A stretch of 22,500 nucleotides of DNA from Chrysomallon squamiferum (taxonomy: Eukaryota > Mollusca > Gastropoda > Neomphalida > Peltospiridae), in assembly GCA_012295275.1 (NCBI GenBank), contig CM022679.1, positions 30,707,654 to 30,730,153 on the forward strand, in the 5' to 3' direction. Below the pieces are notes generated by a model. The model was given only the letters and a program-made list of their open reading frames with translations, did no database searches and was not told the DNA's origin. Position 1 is the first letter of the stretch. Each line of letters opens with the position of its first letter. This document shows, one piece after another, positions 1-10,780 of this stretch. Both the position numbers and the translations under genes were made by a program.

Positions 1-44
1 TTTAAATTTAAAATGCAGACTTCCAGAAATAACATTAATAGCAG

Positions 45-300
45 GAAAATACGTGTAACATTTACCAAAAAACCAGCTTTGTAAGTTATTAATTTATAAT
101 GCTGTTTGTCGGTTAATTAGAATTAGCCACATGTAAATACATGGAATGTTTACCAAAAACCTGCATGTGATTGTTTAATTTAAAACAGTCTCGACGAAAC
201 AGAATTAACCTTGCGTAAAAATACGTAGAACAAATTTACGAGTTGTGAATTTAAAACAGTACCAGTACGAGTTAGTAAAAATACCACGAGCACAGCGGAA
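45..300. repeat. Degenerate tandem repeat, unit about 60-88 bases
   Basis: Four diverged copies of a motif of the form G(T/A)AAA(A)ATAC followed by an A/C-rich stretch begin near 45, 133, 215 and 275. The first two copies also share TTTACCAAAAA(A)CC downstream. The second and third intervals share the 13-mer AATTTAAAACAGT. Spacing is irregular (about 88, 82 and 60), so this looks like an old, decayed tandem duplication and not an active satellite. It was judged by eye only. Confidence 0.35.
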
Positions 301-1589
301 ATATTAACAGAATTTCTGTACCTCAAGGAAATCAGTAAATTTGATTCCATTGGAAGATAGCTGAATTTCAAGACAAATGCTGCCGTGTCAGCTGATATGG
401 AAATCATTTTAAGAAATACTTTTTTCCAGTTAGTGAATTTATTGGATACAATGTTGCTTAAGTTAGAACTGTAGATTGCTATATCAAAAGAACAGAATTT
501 TGTTTTATTTTCACAATTTTCTTTTAATGAATTTACGAGATAAGAATCCTTCTTCATAATAATCGTCATTTAAAACAGAAGACATGGCCGAATCAAAAAC
601 CTGAAGAATGCTCAAAAAAAAAAAAAAAGAAATCGTAAATAAAATCGAACACGCTCTAGAGTTTCTACAACTATTCGTAATTACTGGCTTACTTCCAAAC
701 AACTCCGCACCTAAACATTTCAGCCAGTCGCGGCTTTCCGTGTTTTTTTCCTTTTCCAGAAATGATATTTCAAATACTTGTAACCAGTCAACAAAGTTTC
801 CATTATTCAGACAAATACATGATAAACATAACGTTATTGATCTTTGAGATGTATCGAATACAACTAGATATGTCATACGGCGTTACTCTCTCCGTCTTAA
901 ATCATCTACTTAGCTGACCAGTGCAGTTTAACGTTGCGTTCTCTGAGAATGCGAGCCAATGTCTTCGAAACGAAATCAGCGAAATGTCTGGCTGTGATTT
1001 GAACACACTGACGACTTCCTCCCACCATTCAACATTGGCGATTCGCTTTGCCGAGCCGATGTTCTCTTCTGGTCATCATGGTTTAAAGAGAGCCAATTTT
1101 CAGTGCAATCCTCCCAAGTAGACCCTGATACTGTTTTACGACACTTTGCAAGGATTTTATTTCTGACCACTAATTTTTAGTTACAGACGAGTCTAAGGAA
1201 GGTGATCTTTATTTGTGTGTTGTTCGATCGCTGGGCTATATCGTATTTAGGAAAGTTATAACAAAAACGTTAGTTTTTATTTCTAAGAAAAGTTTCATTC
1301 CACTAATGTCGGAACAAGTGTGTTAGAGTGTTTTTTCCAACGATTAAGGATTTTGTTTGTTTTTGTGTTGTTTTTTTTTGGTTGGGGAGATATCAACACA
1401 ATGAACAGGTTTGACAAAACTTCTCGTTTTCGTGCATTCGTTTTCTGTCTGTCTCTTAGAGATGAAACCATTCCTTTCGCCCTCTCGTCCTTTTGTGAAT
1501 CATTCTCCCAGAGCCCGTTTCGCCATGGGATGCCGGTGTGAATTGTGATTATCTGTTTTCCTTCATCGTTTAATTATGTGCAGTTTCCG

Positions 1590-1601
1590 ATGACATTTTG
1601 A
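1590..1601 (+). other. Minimal upstream ORF before the exon 1 start codon
   Basis: An ATG at 1590 opens a three-codon frame (Met-Thr-Phe) that ends in TGA at 1599-1601. That TGA is also in frame with the main ATG at 1653, so the main frame cannot extend further upstream in an unspliced transcript. If transcription starts upstream of 1590, this uORF could reduce translation from the main start. Its relevance depends on an unknown transcription start. Confidence 0.35.
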
Positions 1602-1652
1602 AAGACACCAGACAACAGTGTGTGCGGCTGTGTGTGGTTTTATTGTAAAATC

Positions 1653-1802
1653 ATGTCGAAGAATCTGTTGCCGTCGTGTATCGTGTATAACTCACCCTAC
1701 TCTTCACCCTCCCACAGGGGCCTCGACTACACCGCCGCAGACAAGAGGACGTCCACGATGCCGTCGCAGGGATCTCTCTTCACCAACTTCGAAGACGTCC
1801 AA
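1653..1802 (+). CDS. TRPC-type TRP channel, coding exon 1 (N-terminus)
   Basis: This is the N-terminal coding exon of a canonical TRP cation channel, which forms tetrameric Ca2+/Na+-permeable channels in the plasma membrane. From ATG 1653 it gives 50 residues ending SLFTNFEDVQ, followed directly by a consensus donor GTAAGT at 1803-1808. The junction is phase 0. Joined to exon 2 it reads FEDVQ/LSDEER, which sits where TRPC3/6 have a short linker before their first ankyrin repeat. An in-frame TGA at 1599 closes the frame upstream. Residues 1-21 are less coding-like in base composition than residues 22-50, which are rich in codons ending in C or G. A good splice-acceptor sequence ends at 1717, so the exon may instead begin at 1718, with Met36 (1758) or an upstream exon supplying the start. 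The N-terminus is not conserved among TRPCs, so homology cannot settle this. The exon's identity rests on its phase, its donor and its fit to exon 2. Confidence 0.7.
1691..1717 (+). promoter_or_regulatory. Possible 3' splice acceptor inside exon 1
   Basis: A pyrimidine-rich run with few interruptions ends in CCCACAG at 1711-1717, followed by G. This is a good 3' splice site. GC content and third-position C/G use rise immediately after it. If used, the exon would be 1718-1802 (85 bases), its first G completing a codon begun in an upstream exon. The alternative is that it is simply Ser/Pro-rich coding sequence. Confidence 0.4.
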
Positions 1803-1834
1803 GTAAGTGTGTTTTATTTTATCATTTTGTTTTG

Positions 1835-1837
<3 letters not shown>

Positions 1838-1902
<65 letters not shown>
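1838..1902 (+). repeat. (CT)n tract 35 bases after the exon 1 donor
   Basis: A nearly perfect (CT)32 tract is followed by impure CT-rich sequence to about 2050. It sits immediately downstream of the exon 1 donor on the transcribed strand, so the pre-mRNA carries a long CU repeat there. Such sequence is the known binding type of polypyrimidine-tract-binding proteins. Confidence 0.95.
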
Positions 1903-1908
<6 letters not shown>

Positions 1909-2235
1909 GTGTCTTTCTCTCTCTCTCTATCTCTCTTCTCCCTTTCTCTCCATCTACTCTCTCGTATCTTCTCTTCCCTCTTTCTCTCTCACTCTCTCTC
2001 TTTCTGTCTTTCTCTTCCTATTCTCTCACTTTCTCTATATTATTTTTTTCTCTTTGTTATTCTTTCTTCATCTATTAAATTGCTGTGTTTATCAAATGCT
2101 AGTTCCTTTGATATAAATCTGATCAGTTTTACTCTGCATGCTATTACTGCCACAGTCACTGTTAATACAAGCGACTACTGCTATCATTTTACTATATTAC
2201 TCTATTTCTATTATTAATACTCTTGCTATTACTGT

Positions 2236-2279
2236 TACTACCACTTATTATTATTATCATTATGATTATGATTATTATG

Positions 2280-2330
<51 letters not shown>

Positions 2331-2345
2331 TATTATTATTATTGA
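2236..2345 (+). repeat. (ATT)n microsatellite
   Basis: This is an ATT trinucleotide array, pure from about 2280 to 2328 and flanked by GATT/CATT variants. Translations of it are low-complexity Tyr runs and are not genes. Confidence 0.95.
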
Positions 2346-3000
2346 TGATGTTGTTTTTCTTAATAACATATTCAAACTATTACTATATTCGTTCAGTATT
2401 TCGATTTTAAGCTAAGACACTTTTTTCTCGGTTACTTCAGTTTATTTGAAAATTAAATAAAACAACATCAGTTTTTTAAATAAAGCTTTTAAAATATATA
2501 TAAATATGTATATCTGATTCGTTTGTAAATGGAATCGTTTTTCTCTTCTTTCTGTATGGCGGTTTGAGAGGATAACGTACTTTTTATTATTATTTTGTTC
2601 TGACTTGATTTATCAGTAAAATCTTTTTTTAAACACTAAACAAGAAATAAAAACGTATTTTATTTGACGATGCCTCAACACAGTTATGCCGCATAGTACA
2701 CACTATGGAAGACCACAGAGATAACATGACATGAAACTTATTGCCATCTTTCAATCGTTTAGTCTTTTTCTGTTAGCAGAAAGCGTTCGTTTCAGTGTTC
2801 CTTCTCATATACAGGAAAACATATATCTAAGCCTTTAATAAATCAATCATGTGATGCTGACTGATACATGACGTAGCCATTTTGCTGTCCATCACCAATA
2901 AAATATTTTAATTTTGTAAATACGCAGTAAAGTGTATTTGATAGAGGCTGTTCGTTTTGTTTGTTTCTTTGTTTTTTAAACTTTAAAATAAAAATTATTT

Positions 3001-3017
3001 TTATTAATTAATTAATT

Positions 3018-3050
<33 letters not shown>

Positions 3051-3052
3051 TT
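3001..3052 (+). repeat. (ATTA)n / (TTTA)n compound microsatellite
   Basis: Several AATT units pass directly into TTTA units, followed by further T/A-rich sequence to about 3160. Confidence 0.9.
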
Positions 3053-3604
3053 TTATACATTATTTTATTTTATTTTTGTTGATTTGTTCGTTTGCTATTA
3101 TTATTTTTTCTGTTATTATTGTCTGTTTTTTATTAGTTTTCTTTTTTACAATTTATTTATTTCGTGTGTTTTTTTCAAAGTGTAAGCCATGTTATAACCT
3201 CAGTGATTAGAAATCTTGGAAAAGAAGCTGTAGGACAAATACGATCTTCTGGCTATGCCCTCATAACAAACAGAGCCACAAGACAACTTATCAAACCCCT
3301 TGCTGTACTTTTCTACTACGAAAAGGTGCATAAAAAAATCCTTGGTTCCTGACGAAAAATATAGCGTGTTATACTCTAAATGCCAGTAAAATGCTTCACT
3401 TCCAATAGCCCTTGGTAGAATGAAAGTAGACAGATGACAGAAAAAACGCGATGACCTGCATTATAGACATAAATCATTGCAGCTTTACTATAAAACGTTA
3501 ATGAAAATTGCCAAGAGGGGATGATATAATGTTTTATATTAAGTCTTCATAACTCTATTTGTGTAATGCGATATTTTGTAATCACTGTCAACTAGGGAGA
3601 AGAA

Positions 3605-3760
3605 CAAAATGTATGAACGGACGAATGTGTGAATGAATGAGTAAATGAATGAATGCACCAGTGAATGAATGAATGAGTGATTGAATGAGTGAATGAATGA
3701 ATAAACGAATAAATGAATTAGTGAACGAACGAACGACCGAAGAAAGAACGAATGAAAGGA
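3605..3760 (+). repeat. Impure (GAAT)n array
   Basis: GAAT, GAGT and GAAC tetramers recur with substitutions, giving a decayed tetranucleotide array. The same motif recurs near 11746-11792. Confidence 0.85.
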
Positions 3761-4000
3761 GGAATTTGACGATTAATACATAATTTTAAAATATTATGAT
3801 AATATATATATATAAAAACGCCATTATCAGCAAAAGACATTTTATCTTTCTTAACCTTCCCACAGACAGTACTGCACTGAATAGACTCGATAGAAAATCG
3901 AATGCTTCGTTCAGAACTATTTGCAAGTCAAATTCACACGTTATTGAATTCCGCTAATTTGCAGCTATTTATCTTTCTCTTTCATGACTTTTCCCCTATT

Positions 4001-4014
4001 TAAAAAAAAAAAAA

Positions 4015-4050
<36 letters not shown>

Positions 4051-4090
4051 TAAAAAAAATTTAAAATTAAAAATTAAAAATAAAAATTAA
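4001..4090 (+). repeat. A-rich / (AAT)n tract
   Basis: A run of 14 A is followed by about ten AAT units and then AAAATT-type low-complexity sequence. Confidence 0.9.
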
Positions 4091-4347
4091 TAAAAACTGT
4101 TCACTTTTCCAGTAGGATATAATGATTACCTTAAATAATAAATAATGTATTTAATTTTTTGTATATGTATCTGTCAGTATGTTTGTGTGTAAATCGAAGT
4201 GGCCTGATCTCGATGAACTGAGTACACACAAACTGACATCAAAAACATTAAACACAGACAAACATATACACGTGTTCCTCCACATGGGTTTGTAGTTGAA
4301 ATAGTTTTTGTTTTTCTGGACCAATATATTTGAATGACAGTGGGTAT

Positions 4348-4490
<143 letters not shown>

Positions 4491-4508
4491 GTGTATAAGT
4501 AACTTTGA

Positions 4509-4546
<38 letters not shown>
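4509..4546 (+). repeat. (AT)n-(GT)n dinucleotide repeat
   Basis: About seven AT units are followed by about twelve GT units. Alternating purine-pyrimidine sequence of this kind is prone to form Z-DNA. Confidence 0.9.
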
Positions 4547-4633
4547 TAGTATATGGTATATCTGCAAAATCTGTGTCTCTATCTTTTCCTTCAATGTTCA
4601 TTTCGTAAATCTTGTTCGTTATTAATATACATT

Positions 4634-4634
<1 letters not shown>

Positions 4635-4692
<58 letters not shown>

Positions 4693-4730
4693 AATAAAAA
4701 TAAATAAATATTTAATTAATTAATTAATTC
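4635..4730 (+). repeat. (AAT)n-(AAAT)n-(TTAA)n compound repeat
   Basis: Seventeen or so AAT units pass into AAAT units and then TTAA units, all within about 95 bases. Confidence 0.92.
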
Positions 4731-4789
4731 TTCTTCCCCTAGATATCAAAAGATTATTTATCTTTCTTCTTTCCCTTAGTTCATTTCTT

Positions 4790-4880
4790 CTTTTTCTTTC
4801 TTTCTTTTACCATCATCAAAATCAACATCATCATCATCATCATCATCATCAACTTCCTTTCATCTTTTCCTCTTCTACTT
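4790..4880 (+). repeat. (TTTC)n and (ATC)n short arrays
   Basis: A few TTTC units are followed by about nine ATC units (around 4826-4850) and then a CTT-rich stretch. Confidence 0.85.
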
Positions 4881-5280
4881 CTTCTTCTTATATTTTAACC
4901 TGGTCACGAATTAATACTGGTAACTAAATGCAAGCCCCAGAATAAAATGATGTTGTTTACATTTCACTCACAAAACCTGATTACGTTCAACAGGTCGCTT
5001 TCGACTTGACATGAAGTTTTGAAGATCTCAGATATGTAATTTAACACGGCCTAATCCGAACGGAAAACTATTGATTATGTTTGAACAAAGAATGAGATGG
5101 TCATTGAACATTTTTCTATCGCAAACAGCTATCATGTTGACCTCACATTCATTGTTCGCTGTTTAGGCAAAATTTACATCACTAATTTTGAAACGGGTTT
5201 TTAGAGGTTTATATTATTTTTATCTAGATGGAAGGTATATGTAATTAGAGGTTTTTGTTTGTTGAATTTTTTTTTATTAC

Positions 5281-5390
5281 TTTATTTTATTTATGTATTA
5301 CTTTATTTATTTATTTATGTGTTCATTTATTACTTTATTTATTTATTTATTCATTCATTCATTCATTCATTCATTCATTCATTTGTTTCT
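5281..5390 (+). repeat. (TTAT)n-(TTCA)n tetranucleotide array
   Basis: TTTA-type units pass directly into at least eight TTCA units at about 5350-5382. Confidence 0.92.
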
Positions 5391-5394
5391 TTAT

Positions 5395-5935
5395 ATTTAT
5401 CTGTCTACCTTCTTACCCAGCTACGTATATATTTATCTTTCTGTCTGTCTGACTGTCTGTGTATATGTAAGCATGTATGTATGTATTTCTACCTATCTAC
5501 CTACTTATCTGTGTATATCTATCTATCTGCTTCTGTCTATCTATTTATATATTAGTCCATCCAGCCGTCCCTCCATCCATCCATTCATCCATCCATCTAT
5601 CTATCTATCTATCTGTGTATCTATCTATCTATCTATTATATCTATCTTTTATCTATCTCTATCTATCTATCTCTCAATCTATCTATCTATTTATCTCTAT
5701 CTCTCTATCTATCTATATCTATCTATCTCTCAATCTATCTATTTATCTCTCTCCCTCCCTCTGCATCTATCTATCTATCTCTCAATCTATCTATCTATTT
5801 ATCTATCTATATCTATATCTATTTATCTATCTCTTTATATCTATATCTATTTATCTCTCTATCTGTCTCTCTATCTATCTGTGTATCTATCTATCTATCT
5901 ATTTATATATATATCTTTATATATGTGTGAGTGTG
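5395..5935 (+). repeat. Long impure (TATC)n / (CTAT)n array
   Basis: Over 500 bases are made of TATC units interrupted by GTAT, CCAT, CTCT and TTTA variants. It is open in two frames because stop codons are rare in this motif, which gives Tyr-Leu-Ser-Ile proteins of up to 229 residues that are not genes. GT units (about 5926-5940) close it. Confidence 0.95.
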
Positions 5936-6351
5936 TGTGCGTATATTTGTATCTTAGTCAGTACATCTCTCTCCCTATATAATCTTACTTATTTATCCGT
6001 TTGTTTCCACACCTTTCAGTTTATTTCATTCATTTTACTCACATGTCATTCACAATCACCAACTGATGATACCAGAGACTGAACCGACTTTGTGTCATTT
6101 CTTTATTTAGTCAGTTGCCGACTGATTTACACGTTAAACTTATCTGAAAAGTAACAAGCAATTTCATTCACCAATCTCTGTATTTATCTCGTATTTTCAT
6201 TAAGCACATTGTTAAGCAAATCGTACACGTTGCAGTTTGCGAACAGCGTGAAGTGTTTGGTAGTCTGCCACAAGACGTTATAACTCAGTAATTGGTTAAT
6301 ACAGAGAGGGTTTAAATCGTTAGGGGACTGCTGAAAGCGTATGTGCACATA

Positions 6352-6377
6352 TTTCTTTCTTTCTTTCTTTCTTTCTT
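6352..6377 (+). repeat. (TTTC)n microsatellite
   Basis: This is a short array of six TTTC units; similar arrays lie at 7458-7486 and 7531-7544. Confidence 0.9.
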
Positions 6378-6740
6378 GCGTGTAGAGGATTTGTATTTCT
6401 TCACACGGAAATATCAGTTTGTCAGAAAATTTAGATCAGCAGTTCGAAGCGTGATCTTCCATTGTCTGTTGATTTTCCCGTTCCAGGTATTTACCACAAC
6501 TTTGTTGATTAAAGACCCGTGATTTTAAGAGATTGTTTTCAGTAAGAATGTGGGTAAAATAAATTTTTTAGCTTATTTAAATGAGTAGCTTGCCAATTGC
6601 GGGTTTCTCCTCTCTCAACCCGGATATAATCTTCAATATAGTTAGAAATGTGAGTTTTAAATAAATCCCATTATTTTTTTTTTCTTCTTCTTCTTCTTTT
6701 TTCTTTCTTTTGCTTTAGAAAAAATAGTAAACAATTGAAA

Positions 6741-6753
6741 GAGAGAGAGAGAG

Positions 6754-6834
<81 letters not shown>
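6741..6834 (+). repeat. (GA)~46 microsatellite, opposite in sense to the CT tracts
   Basis: This is the only long GA tract on the transcribed strand; all the other long dinucleotide tracts of this class read CT. In RNA it could pair with the CU tracts at 4351-4490 or 7231-7305. Confidence 0.95.
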
Positions 6835-6836
<2 letters not shown>

Positions 6837-7221
6837 GATTAAGAAATACACAGAGACACAGAGAGATGCACTTTCCCTCTCAATATCCCATTTATTATCA
6901 GTTTAAAAAAATGTCTCTAGCTTCACTTGTTTTTGACTTCATTTTCGCACGGAACACTTGCTACAATTGATTTTATTGACGCCGGCTCCGTTATAAAGCT
7001 GTCACACGTACAACGTCTATCTGATACACGCTGTAGTTCTAGATTGTAAATCCCTCCGTCTCCCTTTCACTTTGCCTGCATGTCTTCTCATCTCTCTAAT
7101 TATTTCTGTCTTTATCTCTTATTAAATATCACCCCGGTTATTCGTTCTTCACCTCTTACTCTTTATTTCTTTTTTTTTTTTTTTTCTTTTTTTGTTCAGT
7201 CTATTCATACTTTTTAGTCTT

Positions 7222-7230
<9 letters not shown>

Positions 7231-7305
<75 letters not shown>
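7231..7305 (+). repeat. (CT)~37 microsatellite
   Basis: This is a perfect CT array about 400 bases downstream of the (GA)n tract at 6741-6834, with which it is complementary. Confidence 0.97.
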
Positions 7306-7308
<3 letters not shown>

Positions 7309-7774
7309 CTCATTTTTTATATATCTTCGGATTATTCTGCTGTGGATAAAAATCTCCTATCTATCTCTGCATATATTTCTATTTCCATTTCCATCTTTCC
7401 ATTTGATATTGTCTTTTTATCTACCAAACTCTAACGTTAATATATATTTTTGACTTTTTTTTCTTTCTTTCTTTCTTTCTTTCTTTTTCTTTTCTTTTCT
7501 TTTTCTCTTATTCATTTTTGTTCCTTTTTTTTCTTTCTTTCTTTTCATCTTAGTTCTGTCTTTATACTTGTCATAGTTATTAACTTTCTATGAAAGTGAA
7601 CAAGATTTTCCTTTTTGCAATGCAGTTACAACACAAATATCAAAACATTATGTAGGCTATAAATATGTTTTGAAAGTTATCTGGATAAAAGTTAAATCTG
7701 ACATTTTACAATACAGGATCAGCCATACTGTGATTTTATTTTTTATTTTCTTCTGGTATTTTAAATTTTTCTTT

Positions 7775-7776
<2 letters not shown>

Positions 7777-7822
<46 letters not shown>

Positions 7823-7851
7823 TTATTTATTTTTTTTATTTTTTTTTTTTT
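7777..7851 (+). repeat. Poly(T) tract with ATTT interruptions
   Basis: About 44 uninterrupted T are followed by (ATTT) units and more T. It could be the tail of a minus-strand retroposon, but I see no body for one next to it. Confidence 0.9.
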
Positions 7852-8229
7852 ATGGTTATAACGCTTTGACGTCTGAATTCTCCTTGGAAAGCCGTTTGAT
7901 GGATATATCTAAGGCCATGGCATGTGCTTTCCTGTTTAAGGAAAAAATGTATAAAGCAAATTCATTATTATTACCCATAGAATAGATTTTATTTCTTAAA
8001 CCTCCATTATAACAATATAATTTTGTTTTAAAAACAGAGTTTAATAGACAGTCGTAAATTGATGATCTGTCACGAAACATTCCTTTTTTTTCATTTTTCA
8101 ATTATCTCTCATTCTGTATTTCGTTTCTTGTATCTCTGTTTACGTTTTTCTTTTCTTCTTTCTTTCTGACTGTCTCTTTCTCTTTATGCCTCTCTATTTA
8201 TTTTTTTTTTCTCTCAGTTTTCCTCTTTC

Positions 8230-8468
<239 letters not shown>

Positions 8469-8647
8469 TTTATTTCCCCGCAGGAATCTGCTGTCATTCT
8501 CATTATTCATTCGATTAGTTGTACATTTTTTTACAACTGCACCTAAACTGGGCCACGAACCCACATCCCATCAGTTTTAATTTAATACCGCACGCCTACA
8601 AGATGAGTAGTCTTCTCGATTTTACCCGGAAGCATTTGATTTGACAG

Positions 8648-8885
8648 TCTCGATTACTCAAGCCATTATGCTATTCGATGTTGTTAAATTGACGTTCTCG
8701 ATTCTACGTGCAATCACGGAGGCAGTCTTTATTCTATCTGAAAGTCTCGATTGTCCCGCCGTTCATCTAGATGGCTCCTTGCAATGGGTAGTCTCGATAC
8801 TCCATGTCGCTGTAGACGTCAGTTTATAATCGATCTCCAGCCTCGATTGCCGTGTCGACATTGTGCTTGATTTAACGCCTCGACG
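8648..8885. repeat. Diverged minisatellite-like array, ~48-base period, TCTCGAT core
   Basis: The heptamer TCTCGAT starts at 8648, 8696, 8745 and 8792, and a CCTCGATT variant starts at 8841, so the spacings are 48, 49, 47 and 49 bases. A further TCTCGAT at 8614 and a CCTCGAC at 8878 flank the array out of register. Outside the core the units are highly diverged, with only a loose (C)C-A/G-TT motif about 15 bases after the core. No known repeat family is recognised. One + frame is open across the array (8641-8829), which would give a 16-residue repeat, but I do not regard it as coding. Confidence 0.5.
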
Positions 8886-9414
8886 TTTTATATTTTGTCC
8901 CAGACATATCCCATTTTTCAATATTTCCATTCCGTGTGTCCGGAAGCTGAATGGGATAATCTATGGCTGTCAGAGGGAAAGAGTTATCGCCCATTGAAGG
9001 CCACATCCCATTACTTGATGCATCATTTCGCAAAGGTAATCAGAGAAGTTGAGAATTGTGACAGAGCAAGACAAAATATTTCATGTTCGCTGTCGACGTC
9101 TTCGTGTAAGAGAGTGCAAGAAAAAATGCATGGAATAATTTACAAGATTAAAAGAAATAATGATGCAATTAGAAAACAATTCAAGAATGAAAAGAAAGAA
9201 AAGAAATAACAAAGAAATAAAGAAACAATAAAAGAGAAAAATGAAGAATGAATGAAAAATGATCACAAGAAATAAGAATTCGTCTTTTAACGTTAGATAT
9301 CTTTATTCGTCTTATAAACCTACATTGTTAAAACTTCACACCTTCGTATTCTGTGTCTGTAAGAATGTGTAACAATCTGTATGTACGTGTGCAAGTAGTT
9401 AGAAAGGTAATTAA

Positions 9415-9560
9415 ACGTGTATATGTATATATGTATGTATGTATGTGTATATCTGAGTGTATATATGTATGTATTACGTGTATGCATTAGTGTGTATTTG
9501 CCCATAAGCCTAGTTTTTGTGTTTGTGTGTGTGTGTGTGTGTGTGTGCGAGTGCCTCATA
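9415..9560 (+). repeat. (GTAT)n and (GT)n repeats
   Basis: ATGT/GTAT units at about 9418-9475 are followed by a GT tract at about 9526-9547. Confidence 0.88.
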
Positions 9561-10089
9561 TAACTGTGTCTTTTCACTTTATTAATTATATATGCCAATC
9601 TTTGCATGTATATGTCCGAATGACCTTTTTTAACTTAACTGCATTGACCAATGTTTACATCATCTGAACTACACTTCACACATTCTAAACACAACGCAAA
9701 CAATTTGGAAATTCTGACTGACATTCACGCCCGTTTGTGTTAAAAATTATTTTCACATGCTGAAAATCCAGAGGTTATTATCTTGCAGAATAGATTCCGA
9801 GTGTAGCATTTATTTATACAAGTCGACGTAGACATATTAAGTTTACAAGCCTAAACAAATAAACCATGCACACACAGAGTAAACACATTACACCCATGCT
9901 AGTTAATAAGTTTATGGGTATAGGTGGAACCAATAATTAAACGGACAATTAAAACTGTTTGTATAGATATGGGCGTGTATATTATTTCCAGTTTTATGAC
10001 AAATACTTTTTTCTGGCAGTCACTGTATCAAATAGTTGTTCTGCTATTTTTAAAGAATTTATTTTAAAATATTTGTGACCAGAACATTT

Positions 10090-10170
10090 CCCTTCTTTCT
10101 TTTCTTATTCTCCTTTTTATTCCTTTTTTCCTTTTTTATTTTTTCATTTTTATTTTTATTTTTTTTATCT
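10090..10170 (+). repeat. T-rich low-complexity tract
   Basis: T-rich sequence with scattered C and A; translations are low-complexity and not coding. Confidence 0.75.
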
Positions 10171-10594
10171 GTTTTTGTAAATTGAATCAACATTTGTATT
10201 CTATTTTGCGGCTTTTTGCTTTGATCCCGTATGCCCTTGTTTTCATTGACTGAAATCCGGTATTCATTTAAAGGCACAAGCAGTCAAATGAGGGACATGG
10301 TTGTGTTTTAAAATGTTGTAAATTGGCCGCCTTGCGAACGATTTACGCAACATTCTAGCAGCCTGTCAGACTCAATAAACTAAATTAGCGATCACTTATT
10401 TCTTCGCCCGCGGGAATGCTTCAGTCGTGGCGGTACAGCGTGCCTTTATGCGAGGAGTTTTTATTTCTGGGTGTTTTTTTTTCATTCTTGTCTTCTTGTT
10501 GAATTGTTTCGTTTGTTTTATTTTTACTTCTTTTCTAAGTTGTGTTTATGTGTGTGTGAATGTGTGGGAGAGAGTTGGCCCGGTTTTGGGTTTT

Positions 10595-10780
10595 TTTTTA
10601 TTATTATTATTATTTTGTGTTTTTTAAGCAGTTTATTTTTATTTTATTTTATTTTATTATTATTTTATTTTATTATTATTTTAATTTTGTTATTATTATA
10701 CTTTTTATTTTATTTTATTTTATTTTATTTTATTTTGTTGTTGTTGTTATTTTGTTTGTTTTGAGTGTTTGTTTTGGGGT
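10595..10780 (+). repeat. (ATT)n, (TTTTA)n and (GTT)n low-complexity block
   Basis: ATT units at about 10600-10616 are followed by a pentanucleotide TTTTA array to about 10735 and then GTT units. T-rich, G-containing sequence continues to about 10900. Confidence 0.9.

Larger units (their letters stand above)
1..1652 (+). promoter_or_regulatory. Upstream flank / 5' UTR of the TRPC gene
   Basis: This stretch precedes the first recognised coding exon and holds no convincing gene. It is AT-rich apart from a modestly CpG-containing patch at about 870-1120. I see no clear TATA box in the last 500 bases, so the transcription start cannot be placed. The end of the stretch (roughly 1300-1652) probably belongs to the 5' UTR or to the promoter, but an upstream non-coding exon with a splice acceptor is also possible. 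Open frames on the minus strand between 180 and 1170 resemble no family I know and are taken as chance. Confidence 0.4.

Noticed and set aside
180-876. Two overlapping minus-strand open frames of 129 and 121 codons
   Set aside because: They lie in different frames, show no recognisable domain, include translated homopolymers and sit in AT-rich sequence. No splice or frameshift model gives a plausible protein.
921-1170. Short frames on both strands in the modestly CpG-containing upstream patch
   Set aside because: About 65 codons each with no family resemblance and no splice context. They are more likely upstream or promoter-proximal sequence.
1838-2410. Leu-Ser, Tyr and similar low-complexity open frames
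   Set aside because: Direct translations of CT and ATT arrays. The same reason applies to frames over the repeats at 4351-4608, 5255-6082, 6657-6970, 7192-7434, 7670-7861, 8186-8564, 10427-10982, 12735-13074, 13371-13766, 13869-14312, 15960-16334, 19383-19754 and 21104-21367.
3164-3352. 62-codon + frame with ordinary amino-acid composition
   Set aside because: It looks less repetitive than its neighbours, but I recognise no family and see no matching splice sites. Chance cannot be excluded.
5395-5935. Possible CRISPR-like or regulatory tandem array
   Set aside because: It is an impure tetranucleotide microsatellite with no repeat-spacer organisation.
8541-8560. B-box-like GTGGGTTCG on the minus strand
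   Set aside because: Only part of a tRNA-type B box matches, with no convincing A box upstream and no A-tail downstream. Not called as a SINE.
8895-9209. 104-codon + frame ending in Lys-rich sequence
   Set aside because: It has no ATG at its start, no recognised domain, and its end is A-rich low complexity. It could be a transposon remnant, but I cannot support that.
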